A stretch of 64,000 bases of DNA from assembly GCF_017744695.1 (NCBI RefSeq), contig NZ_JAGIAS010000001.1, positions 1,703,013-1,767,012 on the forward strand, in the 5' to 3' direction. The position numbers and the translations under genes are program-made. This stretch comes from Dyadobacter sp. (GTDB taxonomy: Bacteria; Bacteroidota; Bacteroidia; Cytophagales; Spirosomataceae). Positions 33,498-41,282 of this stretch are shown here, piece after piece; position 1 is the first letter of the stretch; each line of letters opens with the position of its first letter. The notes below the pieces were generated by a model. It had not been told where the DNA came from and did not search any database. It was given only the letters and a program-made list of their open reading frames with translations.

Positions 33498-33848
33498 TTA
33501 TCCTTCCATCGTTATCACCGCCCGGGTGCAAACCCCTCCTATCGGCGGATTGAACTTCGAGACTTTCACCGTCACCTTCTCGACCGTCGGGTAATGCTCC
33601 CGTATTTTTTCAATTACATTAAAACCAATGTGTTCCAAAAGCTTGGCCGGCTCTTTCATGACCTTGGCCGTGAGCTGGTAAATGGTTTCGTAATTGACGG
33701 TTTCACTCAGCTTGTCGTGCTGCGCGGCACGGAAAAAATCCGTGGTAATGGTAATATCCAGAGCATATTTATTTCCGATGCGTTGTTCTTCGGGGTAGTA
33801 GCCGTGGTATGCAAAAAACTCGAGTCCTTCGAGACTGATCGTTCCCAA
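33498..33848 (-). CDS. folB: Dihydroneopterin aldolase
   Basis: This 116-residue enzyme cleaves 7,8-dihydroneopterin in folate synthesis. Motifs: LEGLEFFAYHGYYPEEQRIGNKY with the substrate-site Glu and Tyr, a central TVNYETIYQLT, LLEHIGFNVIEKI and the C-terminal KVSKFNPPIGGVCTRAVI. Length matches FolB. No ATG is available near the N-terminus; the start is the TTG at 33848, 9 bp after the divIVA-like stop, so the two genes are probably co-transcribed. Confidence 0.92.
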   Translation of the reverse strand: MGTISLEGLEFFAYHGYYPEEQRIGNKYALDITITTDFFRAAQHDKLSETVNYETIYQLTAKVMKEPAKLLEHIGFNVIEKIREHYPTVEKVTVKVSKFNPPIGGVCTRAVITMEG

Positions 33849-33857
33849 TGGTGGTTA

Positions 33858-34919
33858 TTAGATTTGGTCAAAAAATGAACCGCCGCCTGATTTCTTCGGC
33901 TGACTGCTTTCTCTCGGCCGGTTGATGCCCGCCGAAGAATCCCTGGCCTTCTCTGCCACCCTGTGCATTTCCGCCAGCACCTCTTCGGCTTCGTCGGCCG
34001 CACTTTTTTGCGTTTGTCTTGGCCTGTTGTAAGCAACCGGTTCTTCGCGCACCGGCTCGGGAATCGGCGCTGGTTCAGGCTCCGGCGCTGCCGCCTCCAC
34101 AGGGGTCACTTCGGGAACAACTGCCGCCGGCACTTCATCCTCGACTTCAACCGCCTCCGGCAGCTCGGGATCTACTTCAAAAACCGGTTCAGGCTCCGGT
34201 TCCTGCTCCTGAGCTACTTCAAATACTACTTCCGGTTTATCATCCTGCAACACTACTTCCACTTCCGGCTCGGCAGGCTGAACTGCCGGCTTCTCTTCCA
34301 GTTCAATCCTCACCGGCGCCTGGTACAGTGGCTTCTTCGGAATTTCAATCTCCGCGATATGCTTTTTAATGTCCTCCATTTTATTGAGGACCGATTCTTT
34401 GTCATATTTCTGCTCGAAACGTTCGACGGTTTCGAGCGCACTGTTGGCCAGTGAACTGAGCTGTACGATCAGGTTGTCACGGAAGTTTTCGATCGCCCGG
34501 AAATCGCGTTCCTGTATCTTCACTTCCTGTGCAAAGTCCTCCTTGAATTTCGCCAGCCTGTCCTCCGTTTGTTTGATAATCTGGCTTGTGCGCTGCTCCG
34601 CTTCGGTTACCAGATCGTTCGCCGCGACGCGTGATTCCTCTATTCTTTTTTCCGCATTTTCGTTGGCTTCTTTTTCTATTAACTTACTGGTATCCTCGGC
34701 TGCTTTTAAGGTTCTGAATAACGTTGATTCGATATCTTTCAACTTCGCCAATTCCTTCTCCGCGTAGTCCAGCTGCATCTTCAGCAAGTTGTTTTCGCTT
34801 GAATACCGCTCCCATTCCTGAGACAAAGAGTTCAGGAAAGCATCTACTTCGTCCGGGTCATAACCTCTGAAAATCTTTTCAAAAGTGTGCTTGCGTATCT
34901 CTATAGCGGATATTTTCAT
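33858..34919 (-). CDS. DivIVA domain-containing coiled-coil protein
   Basis: This 353-residue cytoplasmic protein opens with a DivIVA domain: MKISAIEIRKHTFEKIFRGYDPDEVDAFLNSL. The conserved F-RGYDxxEVD element is intact. Residues 35-190 are a nearly continuous coiled coil. Residues 205-300 are a long Pro/Glu/Val-rich disordered stretch, and the last 50 residues end in a GGGSFFDQI tail. DivIVA proteins sense membrane curvature and organise growth or division sites. Here the role is unknown. The gene lies immediately upstream of folB. Confidence 0.9.
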   Translation of the reverse strand: MKISAIEIRKHTFEKIFRGYDPDEVDAFLNSLSQEWERYSSENNLLKMQLDYAEKELAKLKDIESTLFRTLKAAEDTSKLIEKEANENAEKRIEESRVAANDLVTEAEQRTSQIIKQTEDRLAKFKEDFAQEVKIQERDFRAIENFRDNLIVQLSSLANSALETVERFEQKYDKESVLNKMEDIKKHIAEIEIPKKPLYQAPVRIELEEKPAVQPAEPEVEVVLQDDKPEVVFEVAQEQEPEPEPVFEVDPELPEAVEVEDEVPAAVVPEVTPVEAAAPEPEPAPIPEPVREEPVAYNRPRQTQKSAADEAEEVLAEMHRVAEKARDSSAGINRPRESSQPKKSGGGSFFDQI

Positions 34920-35026
34920 GATGCATTCTATGCTTTGATGCCTAGTTAAAAACGGTCGTGTAAGTTAAAGATATATGTGTCATTTTTCAAAGTATTTACC
35001 AACATTACCATATTATAAGTATTGGC

Positions 35027-35926
35027 TTACGCGACCTCCCAAACCGATATCATCCGGTCGTCACTGCACGAAATCAGTTGATTTTCAAAGCCCGTCCAAA
35101 GGAGCTTGTTCACCGATGTTCCGTGCCCCGCATGACGTGCGCGATCGATAATTTTTTTAAGCTTGAATGTGGCTGCATCCCACAATTTTATGGACTTATC
35201 CATACTGCAAGTAGCGAAGAGGGAGCGATCCGGACTGAATGTAATGTCGTTGATCGCGTACATATGCGCGGGGATGTCGGAGACGATGCCGTATGCATCA
35301 TTGACGTCCCATATTTTCAGGTGCGCGTCCCGTCCGGTCGTAAAGAGGTATTTGCCGTCCGGTGAATACTTAACGGAAAATACCGAGTTTGTATGTGCTT
35401 GTATGGTCTTTTTTAATTTAAAACCGTCGAGATCGAAGATATGGACGTTGCAATCGCTATCGCCCGTCGCGAATTCGTTGGTTTCGATATTGACTGCGAT
35501 ACTGCGAACACTCTTGCCCGCAATCTTGATATGCTTCTGAACAGCAAATGACGGAACGTCCATTACGACCACCACGCCGTCGCCCAATGCGATGAGCGCC
35601 TTGTCGTCTGCGAAACGGATATCAAAAATAGCCGAGGTCGTGATTTTGGAGGTTTTTTCAATCGCATTTTCCCGGGTATTCAATAGCTGAATACCTTCAA
35701 AATTCTGCCCGATCCATAATTTGTCGCTGCGCTCGTGCAATGCGAGCGCGTATACGGATGTGCCTGCGCGCGCGACGAGTTTTCCGAGATCGGGCTTTTG
35801 CAGGTCCCATTGGATTACAAAGCCATCGGCCCCGGCGGAATAAAACCCGCGATCGCTTCCGTCAGAAATAATTGTATAAACACTGTCCCTATGACCGGAA
35901 AAAGTATCTACTTTGCGAATATTCAT
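35027..35926 (-). CDS. WD40 repeat protein
   Basis: This is a 299-residue protein from ATG 35926; the frame extends to 35971 but that part overlaps the neighbouring promoter and start region. It has about six or seven WD40 repeats forming one propeller, with typical phrases FSGHRDSVYTIISDGSDRGFYSAGADGFVIQWDL, IQAHTNSVFSVKYSPDGKYLFTTGRDAHLKIWDV and ITFSPDRSLFATCSMDKSIKLWD. There is no signal peptide. Such proteins are scaffolds for protein complexes. It is divergent from the phosphopantetheinyl transferase gene, the two starts being 30 bp apart. Confidence 0.9.
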   Translation of the reverse strand: MNIRKVDTFSGHRDSVYTIISDGSDRGFYSAGADGFVIQWDLQKPDLGKLVARAGTSVYALALHERSDKLWIGQNFEGIQLLNTRENAIEKTSKITTSAIFDIRFADDKALIALGDGVVVVMDVPSFAVQKHIKIAGKSVRSIAVNIETNEFATGDSDCNVHIFDLDGFKLKKTIQAHTNSVFSVKYSPDGKYLFTTGRDAHLKIWDVNDAYGIVSDIPAHMYAINDITFSPDRSLFATCSMDKSIKLWDAATFKLKKIIDRARHAGHGTSVNKLLWTGFENQLISCSDDRMISVWEVA

Positions 35927-35931
35927 CTTGA

Positions 35932-35939
35932 TAGTTTTG
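35932..35939 (+). promoter_or_regulatory. Possible -7 promoter element of the phosphopantetheinyl transferase gene
   Basis: TAGTTTTG matches TA-N2-TTTG and lies 17 bp before the ATG at 35957. A TTTG at 35912-35915 could be the -33 box, with a spacing of 16, somewhat short. Both lie within or beside the start of the divergent WD40 gene. Confidence 0.35.
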
Positions 35940-35956
35940 TAGCAAACAGTATTACC

Positions 35957-36586
35957 ATGCCCCTCGTTCATTCCGAAAAGATAGAAGATAGCAGCACATT
36001 ACTGCTTTGGAAACTGACGGAGACCGAAGCGGAACTTCAATATGCTCTGGGTAACGGCTTTAACCAGCAGGAGCTTGACAGAATCTCCCATCCGCAAAAA
36101 AAACGTGAATGGCTCGCCAGCCGGATGCTGATCAAAACACTGGCAGAGCAGTTTGGCATTAATTACGTGGGCATTCACAAGGACGAGCACGGCAAGGCAT
36201 TCCTGATCGACAACGATTCGCACATTTCCATCACCCACACCGCAGAGTTCGTGGCCGTGGCCATTAACCCGACTGCCGCCGTGGGCATCGATATGGAAAA
36301 AACCGACCCGAAATTGCAGCGCACTTCCAAAAAGTACCTTTCCCCGCCCGAGTACAACCACGCTCAGGACGAAATGGACCGCCTTTGCATGTACTGGTGC
36401 GCGAAAGAAGCTTTGTATAAACTCTACGGAAAGAAAAAGATCAGTTTCAGGGATTCTATTTTTATCAGCCCATTCGAAGACGCCGACATTATCCTGAGGG
36501 GAAGCCTTACCGACGAAGACATTATCGTCCCTTCCAACATTTACATCCGCTGGTTCGACGGCCATTGTCTCGCCATCGCGCTCTGA
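35957..36586 (+). CDS. 4'-phosphopantetheinyl transferase superfamily protein
   Basis: This is a 209-residue protein from ATG 35957; the open frame runs back to 35735 but overlaps the WD40 gene. It transfers 4'-phosphopantetheine from CoA to carrier proteins. Sfp-type motifs are present: REWLASRMLIKTL, SITHTAEFVAVAI, VGIDMEKTDPKLQR (metal Asp and Glu), and the WCAKEALYKLYGKKKISF signature. The size is Sfp-like rather than AcpS-like. No polyketide or peptide synthetase is in the window, so its carrier protein is unknown; it may serve the fatty acid ACP. Confidence 0.92.
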   Translation: MPLVHSEKIEDSSTLLLWKLTETEAELQYALGNGFNQQELDRISHPQKKREWLASRMLIKTLAEQFGINYVGIHKDEHGKAFLIDNDSHISITHTAEFVAVAINPTAAVGIDMEKTDPKLQRTSKKYLSPPEYNHAQDEMDRLCMYWCAKEALYKLYGKKKISFRDSIFISPFEDADIILRGSLTDEDIIVPSNIYIRWFDGHCLAIAL

Positions 36587-36588
36587 TA

Positions 36589-37437
36589 TCAGCCTTCGGG
36601 CAGTTCGTCGAGCGTCGATTTCAGTATCTTCTCGATTTCCCGGATCTTGTCCTGCTCGCTGGTCTTTTCGTACGACAATATCAGGTTACGCAATACGCGC
36701 TGCACGATTTCGAGATTGGTGCAGGGTTGGTAGAATATGTCTTTGGATTTAATATTCAGCTGCGCGATATAGTGATCGATGTCCGTTTTGGAAAAGATAA
36801 TCCCGCGATTGAATACATTAATATAGAACTGGGTCTTGTCGCTTTTATAGGTCAACACAAACAGATTCGGCAGATTCACGCCGTACACCGGCATACCCAG
36901 CTTTCTTGCAATCAACAGATAGATCACACATAAGGTAATAGGGTTACCGCGGCGGCTTTCGAGCACCGAGTTGATCATCGAGTTGGTAGGCGAATGAAAG
37001 TTCTTGGTATTGGCCGCGAAATTCATCACGCCGAAGAAAATGCTGTTGATCCGCTTCACCTGGTCCACCGCATTCATTTCCTCCTGGAACTGGATCCAGA
37101 TGTCATAGTAAAGCTGTTCAATGGTGGTTTTCAACTTTTCGATCGACAAATCGGGGTAATGGTAGGTGGCGATGATCCACATGCCTTCCAGCAGGTCGAG
37201 CCCGCCGCCGTTCTTCCACGCTTGTAACCGTTCGATCATAATGCTGAGCTGCAATTCGTGGATCAGTTCCTCGATTTTACGCTGCACGATCGGATTGAAA
37301 CTCTCCTCCCATTCAGTCTCCAGAAAAGGTATCACTGTCCCTCCCAACGATAATATCTTCCCTTCAACATGCTGACTCACTTCATGATCTTCATCATCAA
37401 GCAAGGATATCAGTGCCTTGATTTCTTTCTGGTTCAT
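36589..37437 (-). CDS. Transglutaminase-like (SirB1-type) protein
   Basis: This is a 282-residue protein from ATG 37437. It matches the SirB1/Transglut_core2 family: PTNSMINSVLESRRGNPITLCVIYLLIARKLGMPVYGVNLP is the hallmark block, with Cys in the position of the transglutaminase nucleophile. An FYINVFNRG segment follows, and the expected His of the triad is not obvious. A helical N-terminal region and a C-terminal TPR-like region (NLILSYEKTSEQDKIREIEKIL) flank it. Function is unknown. It is convergent with the transferase gene, only 2 bp apart. Confidence 0.85.
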   Translation of the reverse strand: MNQKEIKALISLLDDEDHEVSQHVEGKILSLGGTVIPFLETEWEESFNPIVQRKIEELIHELQLSIMIERLQAWKNGGGLDLLEGMWIIATYHYPDLSIEKLKTTIEQLYYDIWIQFQEEMNAVDQVKRINSIFFGVMNFAANTKNFHSPTNSMINSVLESRRGNPITLCVIYLLIARKLGMPVYGVNLPNLFVLTYKSDKTQFYINVFNRGIIFSKTDIDHYIAQLNIKSKDIFYQPCTNLEIVQRVLRNLILSYEKTSEQDKIREIEKILKSTLDELPEG

Positions 37438-37508
37438 TTTCCTCAAATCTGCGTTTTACAACCAACGGATAAATAAAAACATTTTTTTTTAATGGACGTC
37501 AAATTTTC

Positions 37509-37516
37509 TACTTTTG
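37509..37516 (+). promoter_or_regulatory. -7 promoter element of the galE-rfbB-rfbA operon, followed by a small hairpin
   Basis: TACTTTTG fits TA-N2-TTTG and lies 78 bp before galE. A T-run at 37481-37490 stands where a -33 box would be. CCCGG (37517-37521) and CCGGG (37530-37534) form a hairpin at the likely transcript start. Confidence 0.4.
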
Positions 37517-37594
37517 CCCGGAAAAAAAGCCGGGTAGAAACCGCTTTGAAGACCATCTATACCACCAAATTTTAATAAAAACCGCACATAACGC

Positions 37595-38608
37595 ATGAAA
37601 ATTCTCGTTACCGGAGGGGCCGGTTTTATCGGTTCCCATACCGTTGTAGAGTTGCACAACGCGGGGTTTGAACCGGTCATTATCGACAACCTGTACAACT
37701 CCAATCTCAACGTTTTAGAAGGAATCAAAAAGATCACCGGCAGGGAGTTTCCATTCTACGAAATCGATTGCAATGATGCCGACAAAGTAAGGGCTTTGTT
37801 TGAAAAGGAAAAGTTCGACGGCGTGATCCATTTTGCAGCATACAAGGCTGTGGGTGAGTCGGTTGAAAAACCATTGAACTACTACGAAAATAACCTCATT
37901 TCCCTGATGGTACTGCTTCGTGCCGCTAAGGAATTCAATGTAGATAAATTTGTATTCTCCTCGTCGTGTACCGTATACGGCCAGCCCGAAAAGCTGCCGG
38001 TTACCGAAAGCACGCCGCGCCTGCCGGCTAATTCGCCCTATGGCAACACCAAGGCGATCGCCGAGGACATTATCCGCGACCATGTGCATTCACGTCCGGG
38101 CCTGAAAGCGATTTCGCTTCGCTATTTCAACCCGATTGGCGCGCACGAAACGTCGCTCATCGGAGAGCTGCCGAATGGCGTTCCCAGCAATCTGGTGCCG
38201 TTCATTACGCAAACCGCCGCAGGCCTCCGCAAATCGCTTACCGTTTTCGGTAATGACTACGATACGCCGGACGGCACCTGTATCCGCGACTTTATCCACG
38301 TGGTGGATCTCGCGAAAGCGCACGTGAAGGCGCTCGACCTGCTCGAATCGCAAACGGATACTAACTATTATGATGTATTTAATGTAGGAACGGGCGAAGG
38401 TTATACCGTTTTGCAATTGATTAATACTTTTGAGGAAGTAAACGGCGTAAAACTCAACTACACCATCGGGCCACGCCGTGAAGGGGACGTCGAGAAAATC
38501 TACGCGCAGTCCGACAAAGTAAATAATGTAATGAAATGGCGTGCCGAGAAAACCATGGCGGACGCATTGCGCGATGCATGGAACTGGCAACTAAAACTCA
38601 AAAGCTGA
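37595..38608 (+). CDS. galE: UDP-glucose 4-epimerase
   Basis: This 337-residue extended SDR enzyme interconverts UDP-glucose and UDP-galactose. The NAD motif is [16 protein letters not shown]; the catalytic SSSCTVYG (Ser) and YGNTKAIAED (Tyr-x-x-x-Lys) are intact; NPIGAH and the C-terminal WNWQ ending match GalE. It is the first gene of an operon with rfbB (3 bp later) and rfbA, so it feeds galactose into surface polysaccharides. Confidence 0.94.
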   Translation: MKILVTGGAGFIGSHTVVELHNAGFEPVIIDNLYNSNLNVLEGIKKITGREFPFYEIDCNDADKVRALFEKEKFDGVIHFAAYKAVGESVEKPLNYYENNLISLMVLLRAAKEFNVDKFVFSSSCTVYGQPEKLPVTESTPRLPANSPYGNTKAIAEDIIRDHVHSRPGLKAISLRYFNPIGAHETSLIGELPNGVPSNLVPFITQTAAGLRKSLTVFGNDYDTPDGTCIRDFIHVVDLAKAHVKALDLLESQTDTNYYDVFNVGTGEGYTVLQLINTFEEVNGVKLNYTIGPRREGDVEKIYAQSDKVNNVMKWRAEKTMADALRDAWNWQLKLKS

Positions 38609-38611
38609 AAA

Positions 38612-39667
38612 ATGAAAAAAATCTTGATTACGGGAGGAGCGGGTTTTATCGGCTCACATGTGGTTCGCCGGTTTGTCAACTTTCACCCGGAATATCATAT
38701 ATATAACCTCGACGCGCTTACCTACGCAGGTAACCTGGAAAACCTGCGCGACATCGAAAATGCGCCGAATTATACATTCGTGAAAGGCGATATCGTCGAC
38801 GCGGCGTTTATCGACAAGCTTTTTACTGAAAACGATTTCCACGGTGTGGTACACCTTGCTGCGGAAAGCCATGTGGACCGTTCGATCACGGATCCGATGT
38901 CTTTTGTAATGACGAATGTGGTAGGTACGGTAAATCTTTTGAATGCTGCCAAAAAAGCATGGAAAGACGATTTTAGCGACCGTCGTTTCTACCACGTGTC
39001 TACCGACGAAGTGTACGGTGAACTGCACGATCCGGGTACATTCTTCGTGGAAACGACCAAGTATGACCCACGTTCGCCCTACTCGGCTTCGAAGGCATCG
39101 TCCGATCATTTTGTAAGGGCATACCATAATACCTACAAGCTGCCCGTGGTTATTTCAAACTGCTCGAATAACTACGGTCCGAACCATTTCCCGGAGAAGC
39201 TGATCCCGCTGATGATCCACAACATTATTCAGCAAAAACCACTTCCTGTTTACGGAAAAGGCGAAAACATCCGCGACTGGTTGTTCGTGGAAGATCACGC
39301 GATCGCGATCGATGTGATTTTCCATAACGGCGCCAACGGCGATACCTACAACATCGGCGGTCACAACGAATGGAAGAATATCGACCTCGTACACCTGCTT
39401 TGCAGCATTATGGACCGCAAACTGGGCCGCAACGAGGGCGAAAGCGCCAGCCTGATCACTTACGTGACCGACCGCGCCGGACATGACCTGCGTTACGCGA
39501 TCGATGCCACCAAATTATCGGAAGAACTGGGCTGGAAACCTTCATTGCAGTTTGCCGAAGGCCTGGAAAGAACCGTTGACTGGTACCTGACCAACCAGGA
39601 CTGGCTGAACAACGTCACCTCCGGCAATTACCAGAAATATTATGACGAAATGTACCAGGATCGTTAA
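38612..39667 (+). CDS. rfbB: dTDP-glucose 4,6-dehydratase
   Basis: This 351-residue extended SDR enzyme makes dTDP-4-keto-6-deoxyglucose. Motifs: [30 protein letters not shown] (typical RmlB), [10 protein letters not shown], the catalytic STDEVYGEL (Thr-Asp-Glu) and [20 protein letters not shown] (Tyr-x-x-x-Lys), and [18 protein letters not shown]. It lies 3 bp after galE and 35 bp before rfbA. The later rhamnose genes rfbC and rfbD are absent here. Confidence 0.95.
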   Translation: MKKILITGGAGFIGSHVVRRFVNFHPEYHIYNLDALTYAGNLENLRDIENAPNYTFVKGDIVDAAFIDKLFTENDFHGVVHLAAESHVDRSITDPMSFVMTNVVGTVNLLNAAKKAWKDDFSDRRFYHVSTDEVYGELHDPGTFFVETTKYDPRSPYSASKASSDHFVRAYHNTYKLPVVISNCSNNYGPNHFPEKLIPLMIHNIIQQKPLPVYGKGENIRDWLFVEDHAIAIDVIFHNGANGDTYNIGGHNEWKNIDLVHLLCSIMDRKLGRNEGESASLITYVTDRAGHDLRYAIDATKLSEELGWKPSLQFAEGLERTVDWYLTNQDWLNNVTSGNYQKYYDEMYQDR

Positions 39668-39702
39668 TCCGGCCATTTCTTTACTCAATTGAAACTCTAT
39701 TT

Positions 39703-40569
39703 ATGAAAGGCATTATTCTGGCCGGCGGTTCCGGTACGAGATTACACCCGCTTACACTGGCGGTAAGCAAGCAGCTCATGCCGGTTTACGACAAACCGAT
39801 GATATATTACCCGTTGTCGATCCTGATGCTGGCGGGCATCCGTGAAATCCTGATCATTTCGACCCCGCATGATCTTCCGCATTTCGAAAAGCTGCTCGGC
39901 GACGGAAGCCGCCTCGGCTGCGAATTCAGCTATGCGGTACAACCGAGCCCGGATGGCCTTGCACAGGCGTTCATCATCGGCGAAGAGTTCATCGGTGACG
40001 ACAAAGTTGCATTGATCCTGGGCGACAATATTTTCTACGGATCGGGCCTTTCGAGCCTGCTCCAATCCAACAACGACCCCGACGGCGGCGTGATCTTTGC
40101 CTACCAGGTACACGATCCGGAGCGTTACGGCGTTGTAGAGTTTGACAAATCCAATCACGTGATTTCCATTGAAGAGAAACCCGTTGAACCCAAATCCAAC
40201 TACGCGGTTCCTGGCTTGTACTTCTACGACAACGATGTGGTTGAAATCGCTAAAACTATCCCTCCTTCCCCGCGCGGCGAACTCGAAATCACGGACGTGA
40301 ATCGGGTATATCTCGAACGTGGTAAATTGAAAGTAGGTGTCCTCAACCGCGGTACGGCATGGCTCGATACGGGTACATTCCAGTCGCTTATGCAAGCCGG
40401 GCAGTTCGTTCAGGTGATCGAAGAGCGTCAGGGTTTAAAAGTAGGCTGCATTGAGGAGATCGCATACCGTATGGGCTTTATTAATGCAGAACAATTGCGT
40501 GAAATCGCCCGGCCCCTTGTGAAGAGCGGTTACGGCACTTATCTTGAACGCATTGTAGCCCATGTCTGA
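39703..40569 (+). CDS. rfbA: Glucose-1-phosphate thymidylyltransferase
   Basis: This 288-residue nucleotidyltransferase makes dTDP-glucose from dTTP and glucose 1-phosphate, the substrate of RfbB. Signature sequences: [70 protein letters not shown] and TAWLDTGTF. Length is the short RmlA type. It follows rfbB in the same operon. Confidence 0.96.
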   Translation: MKGIILAGGSGTRLHPLTLAVSKQLMPVYDKPMIYYPLSILMLAGIREILIISTPHDLPHFEKLLGDGSRLGCEFSYAVQPSPDGLAQAFIIGEEFIGDDKVALILGDNIFYGSGLSSLLQSNNDPDGGVIFAYQVHDPERYGVVEFDKSNHVISIEEKPVEPKSNYAVPGLYFYDNDVVEIAKTIPPSPRGELEITDVNRVYLERGKLKVGVLNRGTAWLDTGTFQSLMQAGQFVQVIEERQGLKVGCIEEIAYRMGFINAEQLREIARPLVKSGYGTYLERIVAHV

Positions 40570-40607
40570 CAGGCAGCGGCACCGGGATTAGCACATATTA
40601 TATTCGA

Positions 40608-41249
40608 ATGAAGTTTTTGGTAGAGGAAATCGAAGAATATTCCGCAGCCCACACGGAAGAAGAGAATGCATTGCTGAAATCCCTCAACAGGGAAACGCAC
40701 GCCAACGTTCTCAGCCCCCGTATGCTCTCCGGGCATATGCAGGGAAGGTTTCTTTCCATGATTTCCAGGATGATCCGGCCCGACCGTATCCTGGAAATCG
40801 GCACGTATACGGGTTACTCCGGCATTTGCCTTTGCGAAGGCCTCAACCCCGGCGGAAAGCTCATCACCATCGATGTGAACGAGGAGCTCGAAAGCTTCAC
40901 ACGAAAGTATTTCGACCAGACGCCCTTCAAGGACCAGATCGACTACCGTGTCGGGAATGCGCTGGATATTATCCCGACGCTCACCGATACGTTCGACATC
41001 GTCTTCATTGATGCGGATAAAATCAATTATTCTTCTTACTTTAACCTCTGTCTCGACAAAACCCGCACAGGGGGCTTCCTGATAGCCGATAATGTGCTTT
41101 GGAGTGGCAAAGTCGTACAGCAGTTGAAAAAGATAGACAAAGACACGCAGGCATTGCTGGATTTCAACCGGATGGTACACGAAGATCCACGGGTTTCCAA
41201 CATGCTGCTACCAATCCGCGACGGGTTGATGATTCTTCAGAAATTATAG
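40608..41249 (+). CDS. Class I SAM-dependent O-methyltransferase
   Basis: This 213-residue enzyme is of the caffeoyl-CoA/catechol O-methyltransferase type (Methyltransf_3). SAM-binding ILEIGTYTGYSGICL, acidic loop ITIDVNEELESF, DIVFIDADKINYSSYF (metal Asp and adjacent residues) and GGFLIADNVLWSGKV are present. It methylates a hydroxyl group, in this family often with Mg2+. It lies 38 bp after rfbA in the same direction, so it may methylate a sugar or lipid, but the bacterial members have broad substrates. Confidence 0.92.
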   Translation: MKFLVEEIEEYSAAHTEEENALLKSLNRETHANVLSPRMLSGHMQGRFLSMISRMIRPDRILEIGTYTGYSGICLCEGLNPGGKLITIDVNEELESFTRKYFDQTPFKDQIDYRVGNALDIIPTLTDTFDIVFIDADKINYSSYFNLCLDKTRTGGFLIADNVLWSGKVVQQLKKIDKDTQALLDFNRMVHEDPRVSNMLLPIRDGLMILQKL

Positions 41250-41282
41250 TACTCAATAGTCAGGCGACCATTTACCTTTTTT

